64,000 nucleotides of DNA from Pyropia haitanensis. Taxonomy: Eukaryota; Rhodophyta; Bangiophyceae; Bangiales; Bangiaceae. A program made the position numbers and the translations under genes. Location of the stretch: positions 3,557,062-3,621,061 of the forward strand of contig SDUX01000005.1 in the NCBI GenBank assembly GCA_008729055.1, read 5' to 3'. The notes beneath the pieces were generated by a model. That model was not told where the DNA came from and ran no database searches. It saw only the letters and a list, made by a program, of their open reading frames with translations. This document shows positions 34,898 to 44,584 of the stretch, one piece after another. Each line of letters starts with the position of its first letter. Position 1 is the first letter of the stretch.

Positions 34898-37389
34898 ATG
34901 GACACCCCCCTCGTCAATGCTGGGGCGGCCGTTGCTGCTGTTGGACAATCTTTCCGCCCGGATGCGGACAGCCTATCGACGCGCGCGGGTCAACCACTCT
35001 CCGCGCAGCTACCGCCTTCTCGTCCGGGTGTCGCTGCCGTGCGCAGCGTAGCTACGCGTCGACGCGATGGCGGGCGGACGGCGACTCCGGTCGAGCGCCT
35101 GATCGTGGATCACTGCATCGACGAAGGGTCGGACGATGACGACCACGACATGTCGGAGGTGGATATGTCCGACGACGCGGAAGAGGACGAGTCCGTCGCG
35201 GGCGTCGATCGAGAGGGCGAAACGGCAGCAGCCCAGCCGCTGGACCGCCTCGCGGAGGGGATTGAGGAACAATCTGGCGGCCGCTCTGGGACTGCTGACG
35301 GCCATCCAGCAGCTGCAGTCCGCGGATCTGCACCAACTCTCCCATTTGAGCCTGTCTTTGAGTTCTCGGCCCTCCCGTCCCTGGCGCAGCTTAAGCACAA
35401 CAAGGACCCGTTTACGAGCACCTTTATGGAGCTCATTGTGCGCACCTGGCCGCAGGCACCTGTGACCAAGACCAGTAGGCGAGCCAATGCCGTGGGAGCC
35501 GATTGCACCGGCGCCAGACCCCGGTCCGCTAAAAGGACGGACGCGGATGTGAAGACGTGGGCGTCCCGGATCCACACGGCGGTGCTGTTTGCCAACTTTA
35601 TTGGCCGCACCATCTGCATCCCTGTGCGCGGGCAGCGGCCAAGTGATGCTGAGATTGACCGCGGCGTGGCCAAGTTCTTTGCCTGCCTCAACCCCTTTAC
35701 CCAGGAAGTTATCAACCTGTTTTTGGATGCGCGCCGGCGGGGCTACGCAGGTGCTGGCGGTGGGCAGCCGCTGAAGGAGAAGACCGTCCGCGCGTACTCG
35801 GCCGGTCTGAAGCACCTCTTCACAAGAGCGCGCATGTCGGGCACCACGGGGCCAAGATTTGTGCCTGATTGCATTGGTGCGATGGCCCCATGGAAGAAGA
35901 AGGGCCTACCGGAGCTTGAGAAGGAGCAGCGGGAGGTGCGGGCGGACGCCGGGCTCTACATTGGCAACCCGATGCAGACAGAGGAGGTCCGCGACCACAA
36001 GAGCTCGGCTGAGCGGGAGGCCCGGCAAGCTGGGCAGCACACCACAACGAGCGGCAACATGACGCCGTCCATCCTGTTGCAGTTACACAACGACTTGATT
36101 GCGACCCACATGCCGGCCGACAACTCGATCTCGCGCAATGGTGCCGAGTCGGCGGTGTGCCCGCCCGTGGCTGGCGCCCAGAATGAGCAGCAGCAGCAGG
36201 CGGCACCTGCTGCACCTGTGGTGCCTGCGCCTGCTGCCGGTGCTTCACGTTCAACTCTCGAGACGAATTTTCTGGCCTTCTTTTTTCATGCCTTTCTGTT
36301 TGTGACGCTGGCTCGGCCTGTCACACCGCTCAACCTGCTGTACGAGGACATCACGCTGCCCAATCCTCTTGTTGCTGCCAATGCGCAGTTCCTCAACAGG
36401 TGCGTGTGGAAGTGGTCTTCGGCGTTGTCCGCATCCGTTGCGTCTGGGCGCGCTCTCTGCCTTTCGGGAGGATCATCTGCTGGAAAATGTTCTCAACTGG
36501 CCATCTTTCGTGTGCTGGCATCCTTCGTCGTGACGTGCTTTGCTGCCTGTTTTATTTTTGCATCTCCTTCTGCGTCCCCAGGCACAACCACCCAAGGTTC
36601 TTGGACGTCACGCTGCGCATCACCAAGGGCGGCTCAAAGACCACGGACATGCTGGTGGTGCGAGTGTACAGCTTCTTTGCATGCATCACCGAGGAGGAGG
36701 AGGCCGCGCTGGGCCGGTCAACCTTCATCCAATGCAGCGCTGAGCACGTCAACCTGCCCCAGCTGTTTACGGGGGCTCTGTTTCTGGCGTCGTCGTGCCC
36801 GGCGGTGTCGGGCTGCTGCGGCATGTTGGCCACGATGCCTGTCTTTCCAAGCATGTCTTCCACGGGCAAGCGGGACAAGGTCATCTTCCAGTGTATGCGG
36901 ACGTTGGCGGAAATTAATGGACGCCTGGCGCGTGACCTCCGCCGTATTGGGATGGACATGGTAAACGGGTAACGGGCAATCCGCTCGTATGGTTTCCGGC
37001 GTGGTGGAGCGCAGGCCCTCCTCGACCGGACCGGCAACTACGAGCTGGTAATGAGGCTGGGTGACTGGAAGCCGGACTCGAACAGCTTCTTTGTCTATCT
37101 GACGAATATGAACGCGCGTGGCACGTTGCGGTCAACCCTGCGGTCCCACGCGCAAGAGGACGTCACGCAGACTGTGTCGCAAATTATGCGCTCGTACAAC
37201 CAGTGGGCTGTGGGGGTCGTCGGCAGTCTGCGTGGGCGAGTGACTGGGCTTTTGCCCCCGCTCTCCGAGGCTAGCGTGGCGGCATTCGATTCTGACGCCG
37301 CGGCCACTCTTTGCTCTATGTTCGTGGAGTGTGTTCTGCAATTGCGCCATGGGCGCGATGGCGCTGTTGCGGATGAAGAGGAGGCATAA
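34898..37389 (+). pseudogene. Crypton-like tyrosine recombinase, one intron, one in-frame TAA
   Basis: Tyrosine recombinases cut and rejoin DNA through a tyrosine nucleophile. The likely start is ATG 34898 (MDTPLVNAG); an in-frame ATG at 34778 is an alternative. Exon 1 ends at 36399, the intron is 36400-36581 (CAG|GTGCGT...CCCCAG) and exon 2 runs 36582-37389; the phase agrees (AGG). An acidic N-terminus is followed by the core-binding region (NLFLDARRRGY, EKTVRAYSAGLKHLFTRARM). The catalytic domain shows LARPVTPLNLLYEDI (first Arg), ITKGGSKTTDM (Lys turn), SYGFRRGGAQ near 36985-37014 (HxxR box with Tyr in place of His), LGDWKPD, and Tyr at 37096-37098 in FFVYL. TAA at 36970-36972 cuts off the last catalytic boxes, while the frame after it is open to 37389. 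It fits Cryptons better than DIRS elements because no reverse transcriptase lies nearby. Confidence 0.75.
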
Positions 37390-38426
37390 AACATGCTTGT
37401 TGTTGTCTGAGTCCTTGCCCAAGAAACATTTCGTCCGAGAGCTACGCTCAGTGGCTTTTGGTCCCGCCACTTTGTGACAAAACATTGTACATCCGCTGGC
37501 TACAGCTGGAAGTCCTCGGCCAGAGTAACGGGGGGCAAAAGCTTGCTCACTCCCGAGACCCTGCAAACGTTATGCAGCTGGAGACGCGAGAACCCAGCGC
37601 GGCCGAGCGTCAGCCCGTCCACGCGGGCGCACCGGTGGACGTGCAGGCCGTTGGAGGCCCCCGCCGCGGCGGCGGCGGCGCGGTCGCCGGTGCGGCCGGC
37701 CGTGCCGGGCACGGCCGCGCCCGCGCCGACCGCCGCCGCGCGATACGCCTGGAGGGCGTGCCGCAGGGGCCAGTTTTTCCAAAGTAAACACAAAATTGAT
37801 ACCGGAGCAATAGGAGATGGGACATACGTCCCAAGTTGTTGCGACCCGATTTCACTATCATGCATCATGAAGCAAGCATTACGAATGACTCCGGCGCTGT
37901 GATTTCGAAATGTGGTACCACGGTGTACAGGGCAACGGCCAACTACCCCTTGACGACCAGCGTCACTGTACCACTTGCCGCAGCACGAATTTTACGTCGT
38001 GGGCGAATCTGGGACACGGAGCATAGCACACCAGAAAACGGTCCTCTCCTGCCACATTGCTGGGCCGCGTCGCGAACGCCAGCTGGTCAGGCCACAAGAA
38101 ATCGGAACCGAAGCAGACGCAACGTTTAAAACCGGGAGGGAAGATACCATTTATCGCATTCTCCGTTTTCGGACCCACGACCACCACGCACTTAGCGGGG
38201 CGTTTCCCCATCAAGCCAATGACTGGCCTATCGTGCTCATTGTGGCCTGGACGGTATTCATATTCGGACCGCGTTCCAGCCCACTCCTGTACGAAGGCCG
38301 GTGTGTCTGCCGCTGCTGGGCACATGCTCCGCCAGCCACCACGAACGTCGGTCGCGGCGAGCGCGTCCGCACCCGTCCCCGCCGCCGCGGCCTCCGCCGC
38401 GACGGCGGCATCGGGTGGGCGGGGGG
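37390..38426. other. Spacer downstream of the recombinase
   Basis: No supported gene. A GC-rich patch at 37600-37760 is open on both strands, and the rest is of balanced composition. Confidence 0.5.
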
Positions 38427-38690
38427 GCGCTCACAGGGACGGCAGGCGCGACAGTCACTGGGGCGGGGGGGCGCGCACAGGGACGGCGGGCGCAACAGTC
38501 GTTGGGGCGGGGGGGCGCTCACAGGGACGGCAGGCGCGACAGTCACTGGGGCGGTGGGGCGCGCACAGGGACGGCGGGCGCGACAATCACTGGGACGGGG
38601 GGGCGCGCACAGGGACGGCGGGCGCAACAGTCGTTGGGGCGGGGGGGTGCGCATAGGGACGGCGTGGGCGACACGCTGCCTGTTCCGCGC
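38427..38690. repeat. 45-bp minisatellite, about 6 copies
   Basis: Unit of the type GCGCGCACAGGGACGGCGGG followed by CGCRACARTC and GGGGCGG runs, period 45. Because the period is a multiple of three, it gives repeated 15-residue peptides in several frames (for example GAHRDGGRNSRWGGG on the plus strand, Pro/Arg-rich on the minus). I cannot say which strand, if any, is translated. Confidence 0.8.
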
Positions 38691-39040
38691 AAGGAAGGTG
38701 GCAGTTGGAACCGCCAAGCCCCGACAGCGCAAGGGGGCTCCGACCCGTCGCCGCGCGGGTTCCTGGGTGAAGTGGTTTGGCCATGTGGCGCACCGCCGGC
38801 TCGCCCAATCCCAGCCCAGAGCCCCAGAGCAATTGCTGCGCCAACGCTTGGAACAACTGCTGTTGACTAGTTTGAGCCCTCAGTACTGCAGCTGTCACGC
38901 CAAGGTGAACGGTTGCAGGACACCATGGAGCCAGCAGGGTGCCCTCATGTCCCCCAGCACAAGGACTCTGTTATGTTATCTGCTTTGCACCCCAGATTCT
39001 ATCTGCATGCAATTCAGAGTGGGCAATTCAAATCTCTGGC

Positions 39041-39694
39041 CTACTGCACAGCACGTACGGGGAGGCATTTGGGTGAAGCTGGCCGGGAGCAGCGGTCTTG
39101 CTTGGCGACGATGGGGCGGGCGGCGCGGCGGCGGGCAGCGCGGCGGACGTCAGGGCCGGCGGCGTCAGGGCGGCGCGCGTTGCGGCGGGAGTTGGCGGCG
39201 GCGGGGGGCCGCAGCGCACAAAACCGGCCGGGGCGCGGCGCGGCCGACGTCTGCGGCGGCGCCGCCGCCACCGCTTTTGGCGCCGCCGCTCTCTGCGGCG
39301 TGGGGGTGGGCGCAGCGGCCGGATTTGGTGGTGGCGGCGCCGCCGCCGCGCACGGCGGCTCGGCGGCGGGTGGCGAGGCCGACGTCGGCGGCGGCTGCGC
39401 CTCGGCCGGCGCGGCGGCCGCCGACGCGGCAGGAGCAGGTCGCGGCGTCTGCGGCGCCGAACACGGCGGCGGGGCGGCGCGCGGGCCGGCGAGAGGTGGC
39501 GGCGGTCCTGCCGCCGCCCACGGCGACGGCGCGGCAAGCGGGGCGCAGTGAGTTGGTGGCGGCTGTGCGGCGGCCGCACGCGGCGGCGGTGCGGCGGGCG
39601 CGGCGACAAACGTCGGTGGCGGCTGTGCCACGGCCGAAAGGCCACCTTTTTCATGCACACCGGTTTCCCGCACACTCGCACGCCCTACCAGCAC
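39041..39694 (-). CDS. Possible Pro/Ala-rich disordered protein
   Basis: Open for 217 codons on the minus strand, with a Pro/Ala-rich, low-repeat composition (for example FVAAPAAPPPRAAAAQPPPT) and GCC/GCG/CCG codon use as in the host genes here. No domain. The other strand and another minus frame are also open, so this may be an artefact of base composition. Confidence 0.25.
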   Translation of the reverse strand: MLVGRASVRETGVHEKGGLSAVAQPPPTFVAAPAAPPPRAAAAQPPPTHCAPLAAPSPWAAAGPPPPLAGPRAAPPPCSAPQTPRPAPAASAAAAPAEAQPPPTSASPPAAEPPCAAAAPPPPNPAAAPTPTPQRAAAPKAVAAAPPQTSAAPRPGRFCALRPPAAANSRRNARRPDAAGPDVRRAARRRAARPIVAKQDRCSRPASPKCLPVRAVQ

Positions 39695-41604
39695 TCAATC
39701 AGACTGGCCGTGCGCCGGTGGAAGGCGGCGTGCGCGAGGTCCGCCGCCTCTGTACATGCCCGCCCGATGCCCCCGGCCAGAGACGGGTTTGGGCAGTGCC
39801 CGCATGTTACTTGCTGCCCTCACCTCCCCTTCCCGTCCAGTTCCACGTCGGGACAGAGTAGAGCAGGTGCCGCCTGCGGCGGCGGCGGGGGTCGGCTGCG
39901 TTGGTGGCGGGGTGTCAGGGGGGGATACTGATTGATAATTATTATTTTGTTTGTGACGGGGGGGGGAAGGCGCGCACAGTGGCAGGAGCCAGGCCCCGGG
40001 GGGCCAACCCGCCGGGTGGACGCCGAGGCGCAGCAGCAACCGACTCAGTGTCCGTGGGCGTCGCCACCGCCCCGGGGACGGTCGGAGCGGGAGGGGGCGC
40101 CAGCGGCGCCGGGGCGGCAGAGGGGGGGGACACTGGTGACGCCGTGAGCGGCGGTCGTCGCCGCGGGTGGAGGCGCTCGCTCTCCCTCCTCAAAGGCAGT
40201 GGGCGCCCCCCACGCCCTCCCCCCTCCCCACCCCTGGCTCGTCCCCGCAGACCCCACACCAATGCGACCATCGTTCCCCCTCCCCCCCCCCTCGGCGCTA
40301 CAACCCAGTGTTTACGGCCTCACCCTTCCCTACGCACCACGGTGGCAACCCCCCTCCCCTTCGCTTCTCTGACGGAGAAGGCTGGTGCGGTCCCGGGCCA
40401 AGGCCATCTACCCGCCGCCCCCAATTCGACAGGCGTGGATCGCCCACGCCTACATCTGCGTGTTGTCCTTCCGCGCATGCATCACACTCCCCCCGACTCC
40501 CTTCGCACCGCTCCCCCTCCAGCTGTGGCGCCACCGCTCCACCAGCATTCGGCAGCCGGCCCCTTCCTCGCAGTCCACCCCCCCCAGCCGCGGGCCGCTC
40601 GCTGCCGCCAGTCGACCAGACCGGCAGCGGCGGCAGCACCCACCTCCCTCGCGCTGGCTCACGCCCGGCCGCCCGCGCGGCGGCCAGTCTCGGCGGTGCG
40701 CGCGCCCAACGCCACCAGGGGCGGCGCACTCCCCCGCCGGTCGCCACCCGTCGGTTGCCGCCCGCCGGCCGCCATGCCCGAGGAAGCAGTGCAGCTACCT
40801 GAGATCGTCAGAGCGTCGCTGACGGCACGCATCCTCCGCTCAACCGTCAGGCGTACGCAACCAGAACTCAACCGTCAGGAGTGCCTGGCGCCTCGCTGAG
40901 ACCATCGACCGTCGTGAGAGTCATTTCGTCATTGGATGGGATACCGTGTGTTTGCTCTTACTTGCACTTTACCAGAACAAATTTTCTCGGGAAGTTGAAT
41001 AAGCATCGATAAGAAGTGAAGTGCACTCGCTCGAAATGTCTGTGCATCGGGGGAGACCATAGGTTCAGACTGACTGGATGATTCCTCTTTGCCCACGGGT
41101 CGACCTTGCACCAAGACCAGCTGCGCCGCGCTTGACTGCGGCGCTGCTGCTCGGTCAGATCAACGGACCCCCGCCAAATGGCGGCGCTGCTCGAGGCGGG
41201 GGGGTCAGAGGCGCCACGGACGCTGGCATCCCCGTCGACGGCCAACACTTCTCCTCTGGGGGCGGAGCTGGTGCCCCACTCTCGGCTCCGCAGGAACAGG
41301 GCGACCACGCGGGTTGCCGCGAGCGCTGAACGTCTGCAAGTGCCGGGCACACTCGCTTGCGCTGGACAGAAATGAGCAACTGTGACCGGTTCTGTTCTTG
41401 CGCTGAAGCTCGTTCGCGTCATCCAACATGGTCAAGGAAGTGAGTGAGGGAGGGAAAGAAGGAGAAAGCAGGACACTCATGTACACAAGGGCAGCGCTCG
41501 TTTACTATAGAGAGACAAGAGACGAATGGAAAGCCACTGCCAGCTCGTCAACGATTATGTTGTCCGAGTCAAAACTCATCAAGTGGACGCCCTCGAGACG
41601 TGGC
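39695..41604. other. GC-rich to mixed region flanking the retrotransposon
   Basis: 39.9-40.9 kb has a long plus frame with Pro/Ser/Thr-rich product and no domain. 40.9-41.6 kb has mixed composition and no supported gene. Confidence 0.45.
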
Positions 41605-42465
41605 TGTAAGGATATGCCCCTTAAATCCCCAAGACTGGAGCCTAGGGGATAAGGACTGGGGCCTCTCCTTCCCTGTCCTTCTCAGCCAACTCCTTCCAAG
41701 ACGCATCAACTCCAAAGTAATCTGGGGCATGCCGCGGTGTCCGTACGATAATCTACTACTAACGGACGGTCAGCACGGGAGCCGCGGATTGGCTAACCGA
41801 CACTACCCTGACTCATCTGCCGACGGGTACAGTCTCCAACGGATCAACGGACTAACGGACCAAAAGACGAGCCACATCTCTGACGCGTCAGCAAGCCGGA
41901 ACAATCTCCCCGTGGACGAATGGGAGCGACAAGACTTGCTGACCCACGGGAGATATTCGACCCGAAGACTGGCGTCTGCTTACACGCCTCTGAGGCTTTT
42001 CGGGTCGAATGGCGCGTGGGGCCAGCCGCGCGGCGCTACGAGCGCCGCACACCGTCCCCCCCCCGTTTGGGGCTTTCTGGTGGGGCGCCTTGGGGCGCAC
42101 ACGCCCAACCTTGCTTTGTTCTGAGAGCCCATGCTTTGTTTTGAGAGCTTTGGTGCCGTCCACCGGCACGACGGGCAATTGCATGCTTTGGGGCGCCCTG
42201 GGTGCCCCCCTGGGGGTATATAATGCGTGAGTGTGGGCGCCACCGGGAGAGACCTCGGGGGAAGGACCACAGACAGAGACACAAAGACCTCCTTTACCTT
42301 CGACCCCCTCGACCCTCACCGACGTCACGCCCATCCTCTTCCCCACCCCCATCACCGTCATCCCACCCGTCACCTTCCCCGCGCCCGGCATCCTCATTGG
42401 TGCACGGGTTGCTGACACCGGCGCCAGTACGTTGAGGGCTGCCCGTGTGTGGGTGGTGCCTCACA
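41605..42465 (+). repeat. 5' LTR
   Basis: 861 bp, starts TGTAAGGATATGCCCC and ends GGTGGTGCCTCACA. It contains a TATATAA box at 42217-42223 about 250 bases before the LTR end. It differs from the 3' LTR at roughly 17 positions plus small indels. Confidence 0.95.
42217..42223 (+). promoter_or_regulatory. TATA box of the 5' LTR
   Basis: TATATAA in the context GGGGGTATATAATGCG. Transcription would be expected to start about 25-35 bases downstream (near 42250). The same site in the 3' LTR reads TACATAA. Confidence 0.6.
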
Positions 42466-42702
42466 TGTGGTAGCTTCAGATAGTTTGACTTCCTCTTGGC
42501 GGTGACGTTGCGATTCCGTCCTGGATTTGGCCCTCCCTGTGTTTGTGCACTCGTGCTGCCCCCTGTGTTCGGCGTGCCTCGGGCATTGTAATACGAACGC
42601 AGCGGGTTCCACGAATCACACCGAAAGAACACTGCCCTGACACTGCCCTGGTGGCCCCTGTCACGGTTTTTTTTCTTTTGGTCGACTGATTGTCGAAACC
42701 CA
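42466..42702 (+). promoter_or_regulatory. Retrotransposon leader: candidate primer-binding site and splice acceptor
   Basis: TGGTAGCTTCAG starts 2 bases after the 5' LTR and is a candidate primer-binding site; the tRNA is not assigned. At the 3' end of this leader, CTGAT (42686-42690), an upstream T-rich tract (42667-42679) and CCCAG (ending 42703) form a plausible branch point, pyrimidine tract and acceptor just before the zinc-finger ORF, which has no ATG of its own. Confidence 0.45.
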
Positions 42703-43341
42703 GTGAGTGCCAAATCAGGTTCGGAATTTTCTTCCTCGGCGTTGGCGGACGCCCCGACTTCCTCGGCGGCGACGGCGCGCCCCCCGACGGCGCGCGGCAC
42801 CCCGGCGGCGCGCGGCACCGCGGCGGCGCGCGACACCGCGGCGGCACGTGGCACCCCGGCGGGCGCATCCACGTCATCCTCTGTGGCGGCGACGGCCGCA
42901 TCGGCGGCGCCAGCCGCATCCAAGCCCCCCCTCTCGCGCAAGGGTAAGGGCCCGGCCACGTCAGGACCGGCGGTCCCAGCCAACCGGCGCCTGCTGCTGC
43001 CCGCGCAGGATCCGGCCCGGCGCTACATCGCGCCGCCGGCCCCACGAATCGGCCACATCCGACCGACGACCGCGCGCGCAGCAGAGCAGCGAGAGCAGCG
43101 CCGGATCGCCAAGACCATCCCCAAGGGCAAATACGTTTGCAAGCCGTGCGGTGTGCGTTGCAACAGCCTGACAGTGCTGCGCGACCATCGCTGGTCGCGG
43201 CGCCACCGCAATACGGTCAACCGTCCAGCGACCCGCCCTCGTTGCGACGTGTGCGATCGCGAATTTGAGACGGTCGAGCACTTCGAACGCCACCAGCGTG
43301 GCAAGGATCACCACCGCACGCTGGCGCGCCGCACCGACTGA
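42703..43341 (+). CDS. Two-finger C2H2 zinc-finger ORF located before gag
   Basis: An extra coding region between the 5' LTR and gag, about 212 codons, same strand. The N-terminal half is Ala/Ser/Thr/Pro-rich with an 18-base tandem repeat encoding ARGT-like units. The C-terminal half has a basic stretch and two C2H2 fingers, CKPCGVRCNSLTVLRDHRWS..H and CDVCDREFETVEHFERHQRG..H, with C-x2-C-x12-H-x5-H spacing typical of U1-like or dsRNA/RNA-type fingers. No in-frame ATG exists: the frame opens after a TAA at 42589 and contains no Met codon. It is probably reached by splicing or non-AUG initiation. Codon GC is very high, like host genes and unlike the adjacent gag and pol, which suggests a captured host exon. 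Confidence 0.75.
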   Translation: MSAKSGSEFSSSALADAPTSSAATARPPTARGTPAARGTAAARDTAAARGTPAGASTSSSVAATAASAAPAASKPPLSRKGKGPATSGPAVPANRRLLLPAQDPARRYIAPPAPRIGHIRPTTARAAEQREQRRIAKTIPKGKYVCKPCGVRCNSLTVLRDHRWSRRHRNTVNRPATRPRCDVCDREFETVEHFERHQRGKDHHRTLARRTD

Positions 43342-43705
43342 CACCTCGCAACACCCCCCAGGATCTGTGCAAGAGACGCGATTTTCCCCCTTTGATCCCC
43401 CCGCGTGGAAATCCGGCACGACCCGACTCGGGCCCGTGCGCGGCGGCCGGCGGGAAAATCCGATTGCGTGATTTGAGTCTTCGAATTCTGCTTCATCGCA
43501 TCGCTTGTGACCCATCAAATAGTGTTGTCCATCTTTGGAAACGTGGTAGCCACGACGGCCACGCTTGTCCAGAGCTAGTGCAGCACTATTTTGCTGGGTC
43601 AAATTAACTTGCACATCTTGTAAGACTTGCCCCGTGCTCTGCCGGAGTAAGTCAAACCGGATCTGTTGGGTTAATTTGATTGTTGCGGACCTCACCCAGG
43701 ACGCA
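43342..43705 (+). other. Spacer between zinc-finger ORF and gag
   Basis: No gene. Probably the leader that carries ribosomes or a splice product to the gag ATG at 43706. Confidence 0.5.
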
Positions 43706-44584
43706 ATGGACCCCCCGAATCCTGCGACGGTAAGCCCGATTAATCCGGGAACGGCCTCAACCGCACCCTCCGCGGAGTCATGGAATCAACTTACAGCGTT
43801 CGTCTCGCAGATGAGCGTCGAGCTCGAGGCTCATAAGGTTGAATTGGCGGACGCCAAGAAACAGCTGTCCGACGCCAAGGCTAAGGCCTCGAGTGGAGGC
43901 GCGACGACTGCGAGGCCGAATAAGCCCGCGCTGTTCTCTGGCACGCCCGGGACAATTGAAGCATGGTGCTCGCACATGGACTCATATGTGCGACTGACTG
44001 ACCCTGACGAAGCGTGTCGGATCGCCTGCACCTACCTGGACGGTGAAGCGTTCACCTGGTGGCATACCTACAGTCGGACGACGGCGGTCCCCGACTGGGC
44101 TACCTTTCGGGCTGCGCTCATCCGTCGCTTCAGCCCTCTGAACAAGACGCAGGCGGCGCGGGACAAGCTGCACTCATGGCGCCAAATCAAGGACGTCGGG
44201 ACGTTCAACAGGACTTTCCTGAGCGTCCTCTTGGACATCCCGGACATCACCGAAGCGGAAAAGATCGACCGCTATAGCCGAGGCCTGAAGCGCGACATCT
44301 GGCAGGCACTGTGCCTCAAGACGTTCACCGATCTTGAATCACTGATGACGGACGCCCTGCGCGTGGAAGCGGCCAAGGCTGGAGTGTCCCGTATCACCAG
44401 CAATGTTAACAGCACTTCTGGCAAGCCACCGACGATCGGCGTTGTCCCGATGGACATTTCCAGCATCAAGATCGAAAAGCTGACGCCAGACGAACGCCAG
44501 CGCTGCATGCGCGAGGGTCTCTGCCTTCGCTGTCGCGAGAAAGGACACATGGCTAAGGACTGCCCAAAAGGCCAGCGGAACTGA
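43706..44584 (+). CDS. Gag capsid/nucleocapsid protein
   Basis: Structural protein that forms the cytoplasmic particle and binds element RNA. 292 residues from ATG 43706 ([10 protein letters not shown]). A helical N-terminus ([20 protein letters not shown]) precedes the Ty3-type capsid core ([65 protein letters not shown]). A CCHC zinc knuckle, [14 protein letters not shown], lies at the C-terminus. The TGA at 44582-44584 is about 15 bases past a CCCAAAA slippery heptamer; pol is in the minus-one frame and overlaps this end. Confidence 0.9.
   Translation: MDPPNPATVSPINPGTASTAPSAESWNQLTAFVSQMSVELEAHKVELADAKKQLSDAKAKASSGGATTARPNKPALFSGTPGTIEAWCSHMDSYVRLTDPDEACRIACTYLDGEAFTWWHTYSRTTAVPDWATFRAALIRRFSPLNKTQAARDKLHSWRQIKDVGTFNRTFLSVLLDIPDITEAEKIDRYSRGLKRDIWQALCLKTFTDLESLMTDALRVEAAKAGVSRITSNVNSTSGKPPTIGVVPMDISSIKIEKLTPDERQRCMREGLCLRCREKGHMAKDCPKGQRN
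44563..44569 (+). promoter_or_regulatory. Minus-one ribosomal frameshift heptamer between gag and pol
   Basis: C CCA AAA in the gag frame matches the X XXY YYZ rule. The pol frame (minus one) is open from 44557, after a TAA at 44554-44556, so a shift here would join gag to pol directly behind the zinc knuckle. No pseudoknot was modelled. Confidence 0.7.

Noticed and set aside
42296..42400. Short open frames inside the two LTRs as genes
   Set aside because: They occur identically in both LTRs, lack domains and overlap promoter and leader sequence.
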